DNA of 6,228 nt from Akkermansiaceae bacterium UBA5688. Its GTDB lineage: Bacteria; Verrucomicrobiota; Verrucomicrobiia; Verrucomicrobiales; Akkermansiaceae. Under the pieces are notes generated by a model. That model searched no databases and was not told the origin of the DNA. It saw only the letters and a program-made list of their open reading frames with translations. The stretch spans positions 1-6,228 of the forward strand of contig DIHU01000211.1 in NCBI GenBank assembly GCA_002420315.1, written 5' to 3'. Below are positions 1 through 5,724 of the stretch, one piece after another; the first letter of the stretch is position 1; each line of letters starts with the position of its first letter. The position numbers and the translations under genes were made by a program.

Positions 1-71
1 ACCGCGTGACGCGGAACTGAGTTTTGCCTTTCGCGGTCCGGTCAAAAAGGGGAGGGCTGAATCGGCCTTTT

Positions 72-92
72 CTGCGGGGGCTGCGGGGGCTG
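72..92. repeat. Short GC-rich tandem repeat upstream of the sulfatase remnant
   Basis: The 9-bp unit CTGCGGGGG occurs twice head to tail (72-80 and 81-89), followed by a further CTG. It lies in the first 292 bases of the window, which are visibly richer in G and C than the rest and contain no open frame with coding character. A small hairpin (CCGCG/CGCGG, 2-14) lies at the extreme left edge. I see no firm promoter here. The repeat is direct observation; any role is unknown. Confidence 0.6.
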
Positions 93-292
93 TTTTCTAG
101 CTTCTTTCACAGTCTATATATACACACCACACGCGAGCAGCGGCAGAACTACCAAAATAGTACCCTCAGCCCCCGCTCTTGAACCTCGAACCGATGTATT
201 CCGTTGCTTGTTTCTCGAATCCGCTTGCCATTTCACAGTTGGAAACTGGCCAAAGCTTGACTGGCGCGATCTCTGATTCACATTACGCACGA

Positions 293-622
293 ATGAAGAT
301 GCTGAAATACCTCGGCTCTGTCATCGCTTTTCTGGTGATTGCCTTTGACGCAACTGCAGCAGAAAAACCTAACATTATACTTTTCTTTACTGACGACCAC
401 GGCTGGCCGGATATCGGTGCCGCGAGCGTCAACGACGATCTCAAAACACTTCACCTCGACGCACTTGCGGCCTTGGGCGTTCACGCTACGAATGGCTATG
501 TCACCGCTCCGCAGTGTGTGCCGTCTCGCGGCGGTGCGGTGCAGGTCAAAGCGATTCCCGAACCGGCTACGCTTTCTCTTTTGGGTCTGAGTGTTCTGAC
601 GCTATTCCGAAGAAGAAAGTAG
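293..622 (+). CDS. Truncated sulfatase N-terminus joined in frame to a PEP-CTERM tail (109 aa chimeric remnant)
   Basis: Residues 1-23 form a Sec signal peptide (MKMLKY, hydrophobic core, cleavage near ATAA-EKPN). Residues 25-81 match the start of a type I sulfatase: KPNIILFFTDDHGWPDIGA carries the paired Asp (34, 35) that bind calcium, and CVPSR at 75-79 holds the Cys that becomes formylglycine. The usual LLTG-type continuation is absent, and the remaining roughly 400 residues of a sulfatase are missing. Instead the frame runs through a GCGGT-GCGGT repeat (531-540) into a PEP-CTERM sorting signal: IPEPAT at 88-93, a hydrophobic segment, then RRRK. Such tails target proteins to exosortase processing in the envelope. 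The protein cannot be an active sulfatase. The frame is open back to a TTG at 179, but the signal peptide fixes the start at ATG 293 (or 299). No clear ribosome site is seen. An in-frame deletion fusing two genes is the simplest explanation; a contig chimera is possible. Confidence 0.8.
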   Translation: MKMLKYLGSVIAFLVIAFDATAAEKPNIILFFTDDHGWPDIGAASVNDDLKTLHLDALAALGVHATNGYVTAPQCVPSRGGAVQVKAIPEPATLSLLGLSVLTLFRRRK

Positions 623-756
623 CCCTTGATTCAGGAAGAAAGAAAATGATTGAGCGGTTGAAGTTCTAAAAATCTCTTAAGCATGGTCCCCGAATCAGGT
701 AAGGGTAGGGGTAAAACGACCTTTATTATTTTATCGAATCGAATTTCGATTTGTTC

Positions 757-803
757 AAAAAAGAACCGTCCCTCGGGCCTGCTACGAACCACGAGGGACG
801 GTT
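757..803 (-). terminator. Intrinsic terminator on the minus strand, inside repeat copy A
   Basis: A perfect 12-bp inverted repeat (AACCGTCCCTCG at 764-775, CGAGGGACGGTT at 792-803) encloses a 16-base loop. Read on the minus strand, the hairpin is followed after one C by six T (762-757), the classic rho-independent arrangement. It would stop minus-strand transcripts arriving from the lipoprotein gene whose stop codon is at 1321. On the plus strand the stem is followed by TTGGG, which is a poor terminator. The same structure recurs in copy B. Confidence 0.75.
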
Positions 804-993
804 TGGGACATGAAATCACAAGGTTCAATTTGTGACTCTTTCTCTTTATAACTACTTTGATCTTTAGCGCTGACGATCAGTTGCGAAATTTTGTCGTCAG
901 TTGAGGGAACACTAGCTTCGTAAACCAAGGATTGTGAAAAGCCGAGACAACTAATCCCGATCCCGCTAAGCAGTATCACCCAATCAGGAAAGG

Positions 994-998
994 GGAGG
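994..998 (+). promoter_or_regulatory. Shine-Dalgarno sequence supplied by the right end of repeat copy A
   Basis: GGAGG lies within the G-rich end of the repeat, with six bases between it and the GTG at 1005, an ideal spacing. It favours GTG 1005 over the out-of-frame GTG at 1001 as the start of the small membrane protein. The other genes of the window have weak or no visible ribosome sites, so this one stands out. Confidence 0.5.
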
Positions 999-1004
999 GG
1001 GTGA

Positions 1005-1261
1005 GTGATTGTTGCGACGACATTTCTAATCGCTTATTTCGTTGTCAATGGTTGCGCAATCGCCATTCCCTCTATCTCCGGCGTCTTTGCAATATTTTTG
1101 GCATAATTCCCATTTTCCCTGCCTCTGCCATCATCGCTACGTGGGTCTTTTTCTTGAGATCTAAGCCACATCTCAAACGCTGGAAGCTGGCGGGAATCGT
1201 TTTTACAGCCTGCTTTCTCTTTCTCGGCGGCTATACAGCGTATGCGCTATCTGCGATCTAA
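1005..1261 (+). pseudogene. Small three-helix membrane protein, broken by a one-base frameshift
   Basis: From GTG 1005 the frame encodes a hydrophobic segment (IVATTFLIAYFVVNG, then SISGVFAIF) and hits a stop at 1104-1106. The frame that is open to the stop at 1259-1261 continues the same kind of protein: GIIPIFPASAIIATWVFF, a basic loop (RSKPHLKRWK), then a last helix ending GGYTAYALSAI. Adding one T to the T5 run at 1095-1099 joins both parts without a break (AIF-F-GIIP) into about 85 residues with three membrane segments. This reconstruction is inference, but both halves look membrane-coding only in these frames. The longer uninterrupted frame from GTG 1001 gives a Cys- and Arg-rich N-terminus unlike a natural protein. 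I do not recognise the family. The cause could be real gene decay or a homopolymer sequencing error. It converges on the lipoprotein gene ending at 1321. Confidence 0.6.
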
Positions 1262-1277
1262 GAGTTAGACCAACAAT

Positions 1278-1294
1278 GAGCCAGGTGATGGCTC
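1278..1294. terminator. Possible hairpin between two converging genes
   Basis: GAGCCA (1278-1283) and TGGCTC (1289-1294) form a perfect 6-bp stem with a 5-base loop. It lies between the stop of the broken membrane gene (1261) and the stop of the lipoprotein gene (1321). Weaker outer complementarity exists between GTTAGAC (1264-1270) and the GTCTATC just beyond 1308. Neither strand has a T tract after the stem, so termination is only suggested by position. Confidence 0.3.
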
Positions 1295-1320
1295 GTATTC
1301 GACTCGGTAGTCTATCAACT

Positions 1321-3378
1321 TTACTCTCTAACCTCTTTTCCGGAGTAATTCGATTCTATTTTTACTACGACAAAAGATGTCTTGTTCACTTCAGGTTCCA
1401 CACCAGATGCTGCAAATAAAGGCCCACCTTGTTTTTCGATTCCATATTGTTCATGATCACCAGGCTTACCAAAAAAAATTCCATCTTGATTGATCGGCTT
1501 AAGCCCAACACCAAAATACCCTCCATAAACTCCGTCTCCAATAGTGCCTTCCGGTCGAATCAAATAGCTTAAATAAACATTATCTCCATTTTCAAAGGAT
1601 ACCTTATCAGCAATCTTTATCCCAATACCTGAAATAGTTTCGGTAGACTCTGTCGATAAACGATTTCCGGCAGACTTTTTCCCCCCACTAATTAATGATC
1701 CTTTTTGAATATTAAAATTTTCAGCTGAACTTGACATATTCCTCGGAAGTCCTTCTGTAAACCAACCATCCTGATTTAATAATTTCTCTCCTTCTAGGTA
1801 GTCAAAGCTATCAGAAAAAATGATATTGGGATCATTCGATAAAGGATCTCCGGTTACTGAGGCATATGTTTTTCCAATACGCAGCTCATCCAAAGAAAAG
1901 GCACCTGATGAAGTAATGTAGAAATATTCAAACTTAGGGAAATCCTTTATTATTCTCTTAGCTGTAACCTCAACCCCATCAACACTCAAAGTCAGTAACC
2001 TTTCAGCACCCTCGCCTTTTTCTGTCTCTTTTTCTGAATCAATCTCGGCTAATTTCTTCTCCAGTAATTCTTCTGATAGTTCCCCACCTTCCGCTGGAAG
2101 TTCCTTAACCCATTCCCCTTCAAATTTAAGAATTCTCATAAGTTTTCCATCGTCTCGAAACTTGAGTATTCCACTGAAGGCGCTAGCAAAATTTGAGCTA
2201 CCTCTTTTTGACTGGGATTTTCTTTTACCCTCAAAAGAAAAGCTATCATCAGAGCCTTTTTGCCGAAGAGATTTGAAGTTGTCGGCTCCAGACTCCTCAT
2301 CCAAAAATGAAATGCCCCGAACTAGCTCATCATTACTAGGATAGTATACCACCCTGAGAATTTCTTCTGTTTCTTTATTAGGATTAGGGACTGCGACCCC
2401 AATGCTAACTATTTCTCCATCCTTGATATTCGTGAAAACTGTATGTGATTTGTCAACTCGCTTGGTGACATTTTCATACGTAAACTCTTCCTCTTGCTGA
2501 GAATCTCGTGTGCTTACAGTCTCTTTGAATTTCCAGATACCGGCTTTGGGTAACATCCATTTGATTTCTGGATCTTTAAGATCTGGGTTATGAGGAAGCT
2601 TTGCTAGTTCTAGAATCTCTTTTTTACCGAGGGGCTTCATGCCAGGGAATCCTGTCCAGTAGGCTTTGGCCTCACTAAACCCAACGGCTGTTCCATCCTT
2701 CGAGAATTTTTGGGATTCGTTTAATTCAAACCCGTCGTTGGTAGGCTTCATTCTCGAATCCCTAGAAGTATAAAATTCCTCAGCTGATTTGGATAAAATA
2801 GTTGATCGCCATTTAATACCGTTTTTTTCTAGTCTCTTCCCCTTAGCCTGACTGATTTCACCATTATTCAGAGCCCACAGTATAAAAGAATCTTCATCAG
2901 GAAGGTAGGTAGCTACCAAATAATTGTTTCCATTTGCCTCGCTTGAAAATTTCTCGACGGTAAAGCGCCGATCGACCCATTTTGAATCGTAGGAGAATTC
3001 TTCTGATTGAAACAAACTATCCTTAGCCGGGCCAAAATTGGCAATACCTTCCCAAGTTCCCGGACGGTCTTTTATTTTCATCTCTTCAATAAAACCAGTT
3101 GGATTATGATCCATTGACCAGAGTTTTATAATAGCCTCTGCGTCCATTGGCTCTGGAATTGGAGGTAAAGAAGTGTTCTTTGCTTCTTGAGTAACGGACT
3201 GCTGTTCCTTAAGAGAATCTTGAGTAGGTTGCTCTTTTTCATCAAGAGAACCGTAAGAGGGAGCCTCAGAATTAGCTTTGTTAGGAGAATCTTTAGAAGG
3301 AGCTACGTTACTTTTTTCTCCATCACATCCGATGAGAAAACTAAAGGCTAAAAGAGGTGTCAAAGATTTCATACTCAT
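1321..3378 (-). CDS. Large lipoprotein with a duplicated N-terminal module and LamG-like C-terminal pieces (685 aa)
   Basis: The N-terminus is a lipoprotein signal peptide with lipobox LIGC, Cys18; the start may be the first Met or Met3, as KSLTPLL is the typical opening. Residues 19-78 are a Ser/Glu/Lys/Gln/Pro-rich linker. Two similar modules follow, around 80-240 and 252-424. Both begin with a Gly-x-Trp (GTW 107-109, GIW 280-282), then an EEF-Y-VD-R/K pattern, a Y-x-P strand motif, and end in DG then W. Residues 425-458 are charged and helix-prone. Residues 460-509 resemble the end of a LamG/concanavalin-like domain, with DELRIGKTYASVT at 497-509. Residues 519-685 resemble the beginning of another such domain (FSDSFDYLEGE, later FFGKPG and FVVVKIES), which stops early. 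No catalytic residues are recognised. A carbohydrate- or surface-binding role is a guess from the LamG-like parts. The gene has no close minus-strand partner; transcription probably ends at 757-803. I cannot name the family. Confidence 0.85.
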   Translation of the reverse strand: MSMKSLTPLLAFSFLIGCDGEKSNVAPSKDSPNKANSEAPSYGSLDEKEQPTQDSLKEQQSVTQEAKNTSLPPIPEPMDAEAIIKLWSMDHNPTGFIEEMKIKDRPGTWEGIANFGPAKDSLFQSEEFSYDSKWVDRRFTVEKFSSEANGNNYLVATYLPDEDSFILWALNNGEISQAKGKRLEKNGIKWRSTILSKSAEEFYTSRDSRMKPTNDGFELNESQKFSKDGTAVGFSEAKAYWTGFPGMKPLGKKEILELAKLPHNPDLKDPEIKWMLPKAGIWKFKETVSTRDSQQEEEFTYENVTKRVDKSHTVFTNIKDGEIVSIGVAVPNPNKETEEILRVVYYPSNDELVRGISFLDEESGADNFKSLRQKGSDDSFSFEGKRKSQSKRGSSNFASAFSGILKFRDDGKLMRILKFEGEWVKELPAEGGELSEELLEKKLAEIDSEKETEKGEGAERLLTLSVDGVEVTAKRIIKDFPKFEYFYITSSGAFSLDELRIGKTYASVTGDPLSNDPNIIFSDSFDYLEGEKLLNQDGWFTEGLPRNMSSSAENFNIQKGSLISGGKKSAGNRLSTESTETISGIGIKIADKVSFENGDNVYLSYLIRPEGTIGDGVYGGYFGVGLKPINQDGIFFGKPGDHEQYGIEKQGGPLFAASGVEPEVNKTSFVVVKIESNYSGKEVRE

Positions 3379-3497
3379 AATAAACTATTAAGCTGATCCT
3401 TTTCTAACAATTACAATCCTGACTAGATTTATAACGGGGAAAAGACAACACGGCTTAACCTTTCATGCGCGCTAGCAGCCGGTTTTGTGTCACATAG

Positions 3498-3551
3498 ATT
3501 TGTGAAGAGACAAACCCCCTTAAGTGGTATCACCCAATCAGGAAAGGGTAT
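3498..3551. repeat. Truncated copy of the repeated intergenic element (right end only)
   Basis: TTAAGTGGTATCACCCAATC (3520-3539) followed by AGGAAAGGG matches the end repeat of copies A and B. The bases just before it, TTTGTGAAGAGACAA and CCCCC, also match the last part of their bodies. The hairpins and the left end repeat are absent. The copy lies in the same orientation as A and B, and its last bases come within a few bases of the stop codon of the ABM gene at 3555. The remaining intergenic sequence (3379-3497) holds the upstream region of the lipoprotein gene; no convincing promoter is seen. Confidence 0.7.
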
Positions 3552-3554
3552 AGA

Positions 3555-3854
3555 TTACATTTTAGTTTCGATAACTTTGTGGGGCTTAAATCCTTCAAGC
3601 CCTTTCACTAGGTATTGATCTAAAAGATCTCCCAGTCCGGTTTCCAAACGCCAGGCGACATAGTCGTCATAATGGCGATGACTTTCCCATTCCGAAAGGG
3701 CGTATAAGATACAGTTTTCAACATCCTCGACGATCTCAAGCTTGATAAATCCATTGAAACTTCTGGTGTCAACAAGGGCTACCTTCATGACCTCCTTAAA
3801 TTCAGATAGTTTTTTAGGTTCGACATGAAATTCTGCGATTATTCTGCTGTTCAT
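3555..3854 (-). CDS. ABM-fold (antibiotic biosynthesis monooxygenase / YgiN-like) protein, 99 aa
   Basis: The length and pattern fit the ABM dimeric alpha-beta barrel. An opening beta strand (SRIIAEFHVEP) is followed by a helix with a KKLSEFKEVMK pattern, then FNGFIKLEIVED, then LYALSEWES, a helix HYDDYVAWRLETG, and a closing strand. Family members are small cytoplasmic dimers that include quinol monooxygenases and heme-degrading enzymes, but many have no known substrate; no heme-ligand signature is evident here. There is no signal peptide, unlike the gene upstream. The start at ATG 3854 matches the usual family N-terminus; no strong ribosome site precedes it. The gap to the upstream gene (3881-4492) is 26 bp on the same strand, so the two are probably co-transcribed. 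The fold assignment is fairly secure; the reaction is not. Confidence 0.8.
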   Translation of the reverse strand: MNSRIIAEFHVEPKKLSEFKEVMKVALVDTRSFNGFIKLEIVEDVENCILYALSEWESHRHYDDYVAWRLETGLGDLLDQYLVKGLEGFKPHKVIETKM

Positions 3855-3880
3855 TTTTTATTTAAGGTTACTGTTTGCCG

Positions 3881-4492
3881 CTATTTAATTTCGGATGCAA
3901 GTAAAGGTTTGAGGTCAGAAATCGGGCGCTTCAGATCGTATTTCATATCACTTCGAACGTCGACCTGTTTCCATTTCTCAGGATAATTTTTGACCCTTAC
4001 TTCTTGTAGTCCATTCATCAACCATTTGTTCGTTTTTGAATCGCGAATCAGATCATAGATGAAGCACATCTTAAAGCGAGGTGTCCGATTTGGGGTTGTT
4101 TCAAAGACATCGAGGAGGCCAATTTTCACCGATGATTCGGTTAGAGGTAGGTAGCATAATTTGTGCAGTTTTAGATTCACAAACTTGTAAGGGTGACAGA
4201 TTTTTGGGTAGATCTCGTTCTTAATTGAAGAGTAAAAATTGTGGATATCTTCATATGATTCCATTACTATGTTTGGATTCCCTTTGAAGCAGAAGTTAGG
4301 ATTGAATAACTGTTGAACCTCCTTCAGGGAAAGTCCTTTTTTGTTCACTATCTCGATGTAATTGTAAAAAGTATCAAACGCTGATTTGTAGTGAGTATTG
4401 TTGAGCTTATCGATGCTGGAAGGTTCTCCGGCGAATACATTCTTAAATACGAGAGTGATGAGAATGATTTTTATAAGGGTAAGTTTAAACAT
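3881..4492 (-). CDS. Secreted protein of unknown function, possibly NTF2/SnoaL-like fold (203 aa)
   Basis: Residues 1-21 form a Sec signal peptide (MFKLTLIKIILITLVF, cleavage likely after VFA), so the mature protein is exported and not lipid-anchored. The mature part begins with a helix-like AFDTFYNYIEIVNKKG, then LKEVQQLFNPNFCFKGNP and an IHNFYSSIKNEI helix. It ends with FKMCFIYDLIRD followed by NKWLMNGLQEV. This order (helical opening, an LFNPNF strand, a late strand followed by a W-containing strand) recalls NTF2/SnoaL-like domains, but the resemblance is loose. Four Cys (68, 99, 113, 143) could form disulfides. The C-terminal 35 residues are basic. The start at ATG 4492 gives the signal peptide directly; no clear ribosome site is seen. 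It lies 26 bp upstream of the ABM gene. I do not recognise the family. Confidence 0.8.
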   Translation of the reverse strand: MFKLTLIKIILITLVFKNVFAGEPSSIDKLNNTHYKSAFDTFYNYIEIVNKKGLSLKEVQQLFNPNFCFKGNPNIVMESYEDIHNFYSSIKNEIYPKICHPYKFVNLKLHKLCYLPLTESSVKIGLLDVFETTPNRTPRFKMCFIYDLIRDSKTNKWLMNGLQEVRVKNYPEKWKQVDVRSDMKYDLKRPISDLKPLLASEIK

Positions 4493-4782
4493 AGTCTTGT
4501 TAGGTGGGAGCTAGTTGTGTGCCATCCCGAATTTGGACCTCCGAATTAATTACTAAGAGAATCAAGAGTCGAGAGTGAAAGAGCTAGTCAATCTTGAAAC
4601 CGTAAAAGTAGTTCCGGATCAGGATGACATAGATTCGTGATCCATGATCCCTGAAGCAGGAATCGGGAGAGGGCTTCACGTTGAATTGATCAATCCTGAT
4701 CTCTCTAAGCAGCATCTCCCAATCAGGAAAGTGGAGAGGTTAATCTGTGGTGAGGAAATTGGTTTGGAGGATTTTGCTCGAT

Positions 4783-4825
4783 CAAAAAACCGCCCCTCGG
4801 GCCTACTACGAACTACGAGGGACGG
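4783..4825 (-). terminator. Intrinsic terminator on the minus strand, inside repeat copy B
   Basis: CCGCCCCTCG (4790-4799) pairs with CGAGGGACGG (4816-4825) across a 16-base loop. On the minus strand the one changed base pair is a G-U wobble, so the RNA stem survives. The stem is followed at once by six T (4789-4784). It lies about 310 bp past the stop codon of the LRR lipoprotein gene (5132) and would end transcripts of that gene and its upstream partner. Confidence 0.7.
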
Positions 4826-4967
4826 CTTCTGTTTATGAACTCAGAAGCTTCAATTTGTGAATCATTCTCTAGATCACTACTTTGATCTTTGGTGCTGACG
4901 ATCAGTTACGAATTCCTGTCGTTGGATTAGGGGACACTAACTTCGTGAACCAAGGATTTTGAAACGC

Positions 4968-5015
4968 TGAGACAACTTATTTCGCCCCCGTTGAGACAAC
5001 TTATCCCGCCCCCTC
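4968..5015. repeat. 24-bp tandem duplication inside repeat copy B
   Basis: TGAGACAACTTATTTCGCCC (start of unit 4968-4991) is repeated with few changes as TGAGACAACTTATCCCGCCC (start of unit 4992-5015). Copy A has a single unit at this place, so the duplication is specific to copy B and accounts for nearly all of its extra length. Confidence 0.85.
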
Positions 5016-5131
5016 AAAGCGGCATCACCCAACTAGGAATGGGGAGGGGTGAATCTGTGGGGTTTGAGACATCGCCCCCCTTGCCGTATCCTGATTCCTT
5101 GTTCCCCTTGCCTGGTAAAACGAATCACGGC

Positions 5132-5701
5132 TCAAGGTTCGGGGGTCAAAGAAACTCCGTTACGCTTTTCAGTGATTAGCTTTATAGGCCTTCCTGCGAG
5201 CGTGTCATTCCAACCCTTTGTTTCCGATTTGCGGTAGATGGTGGGTGAAGACTCTCTGAAAGTGAAAGCTTCATTTACAATGTTAGGAGAATCTCCAAGA
5301 AATGTAATAGCGGTTAGGCTGCTGCAGTTACGGAATGCTCCCCAGCCGATGCTGTCGACACTGTCAGGAATTGTAATGCTTGTTATGCTGCTACAATCCA
5401 CGAAGGAATAGTCCCCGATGCTGGTGACGCTATCAGGGATCGTGACCTTTATCAGCCTGTTGCAGTCGCTGAAGGCAAGTCTCTGGATTTTAGCGACTAA
5501 TTTGCCTTCGATAGTCCTAGGTATTACTAGCGATCCTGATGCCTTTTTGTGACAGCCAGTGATAGTGACTGTATCACCTTCGACCTCATGCCTTAAATGC
5601 CGGCTGGCAGATACTGCCTCTGGCGGTTTAGCCAAATCACTTACTTCTTCGCCACATCCAAACAAAAGGCTTAAGCTTAACGTTGCAATCAAATGTTTCA
5701 T
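5132..5701 (-). CDS. Small BspA-type leucine-rich repeat (LRR_5) lipoprotein, 189 aa
   Basis: A lipoprotein signal peptide ends in the lipobox LFGC (Cys16), so the protein should be lipid-anchored and face outward or into the periplasm. Residues 17-40 are a linker. The VTITGC strand and GSLVIPRTIEGKLV (56-69) open the repeat array. The repeats follow a strict 23-residue period: AF at 76-77, SF at 99-100, AF at 122-123 and AF at 145-146, with the core AF-x-x-C-x-x-L-T-x-I-T-I-P-D-S-V-T-S-I-G. The end, SSPTIYRKSETKGWNDTLAGRPIKLI, is the usual cap. Relatives are surface proteins thought to bind other proteins or host and matrix ligands; the ligand here cannot be told. It is short for the family, with about four repeats. 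The ATG at 5701 gives the signal peptide directly. The upstream gene ends 23 bp away on the same strand, suggesting an operon. Confidence 0.85.
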   Translation of the reverse strand: MKHLIATLSLSLLFGCGEEVSDLAKPPEAVSASRHLRHEVEGDTVTITGCHKKASGSLVIPRTIEGKLVAKIQRLAFSDCNRLIKVTIPDSVTSIGDYSFVDCSSITSITIPDSVDSIGWGAFRNCSSLTAITFLGDSPNIVNEAFTFRESSPTIYRKSETKGWNDTLAGRPIKLITEKRNGVSLTPEP

Positions 5702-5724
5702 ACTCTTGATTGCAGTTGGATTAC

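Larger units (their letters stand above)
678..1004. repeat. Repeated intergenic element, copy A (direct repeats flanking a hairpin-bearing body)
   Basis: The element starts with TAAGCATGGTCCCCGAATCA (678-697) and ends with the related TAAGCAGTATCACCCAATCA (967-986), each followed by a G-rich tract. The two copies of this end repeat are 289 bp apart. The body between them matches copy B (4706-5060) at roughly 80 percent by eye from about 756 onward; the part between the left repeat and the hairpin is poorly conserved. It contains two inverted repeats, at 764-803 and 870-900. A 65-codon open frame on the minus strand (782-979) is interrupted by stop codons in copy B, so the element is unlikely to encode a protein. 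No transposase is nearby. It could be a non-autonomous mobile or recombination-prone repeat, or carry a small RNA. Confidence 0.8.
4706..5060. repeat. Repeated intergenic element, copy B (direct repeats flanking a hairpin-bearing body)
   Basis: The element starts with TAAGCAGCATCTCCCAATCA (4706-4725) and ends with AAAGCGGCATCACCCAACTA (5016-5035). Both end repeats continue through a G-rich tract into AATCTGTGG (to about 4750 and 5060), so the direct repeat here is about 45 bp. The spacing is 310 bp; without a 24-bp internal duplication it is 286, close to the 289 of copy A. The body shares the terminator hairpin, the GCTGACGATCAGTT block and the GAGACAACT block with copy A. The rest of the 4493-5131 gap holds no gene. 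Bases 4493-4705 upstream of the exported-protein gene have no firm promoter; a partly similar stretch at about 4652-4673 (GCAGGAATCGGGAGAGGG) may be a decayed end repeat. Confidence 0.8.

Noticed and set aside
115..120. TATATA as a -10 box for the sulfatase remnant
   Set aside because: No acceptable -35 element is found about 17 bases upstream, and it is 170 bases from the likely start.
631..828. Minus-strand open frame crossing the hairpin and the left end repeat of copy A
   Set aside because: It is a translation of the repeat and its terminator; copy B does not support it.
782..979. 65-codon open frame on the minus strand inside repeat copy A, with a signal-like N-terminus
   Set aside because: The matching frame in copy B has several stop codons, and the frame ends inside the terminator hairpin, so it is not conserved as protein.
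2162..2344. Plus-strand open frame of 60 codons
   Set aside because: It lies antisense inside the well-supported lipoprotein gene and has no features of its own.
3490..3505. TCACA-N6-TGTGA palindrome resembling a CRP site
   Set aside because: The half-sites are in the reverse order to the CRP consensus (TGTGA-N6-TCACA), and there is no CRP context.
678..5060. Integron attC sites, suggested by cassette-like layout and matches such as ACCCAAC and GTTGGAT
   Set aside because: The boxes are not conserved between the repeat copies, the paired R and L box geometry is missing, and no integrase is visible.
678..5060. CRISPR array
   Set aside because: The repeats are too few, too variable and hundreds to thousands of bases apart.
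4644..5237. Several 60-codon plus-strand open frames over and beside repeat copy B
   Set aside because: They cross end repeats, the terminator and the tail of the LRR gene, and show no domain or membrane pattern.
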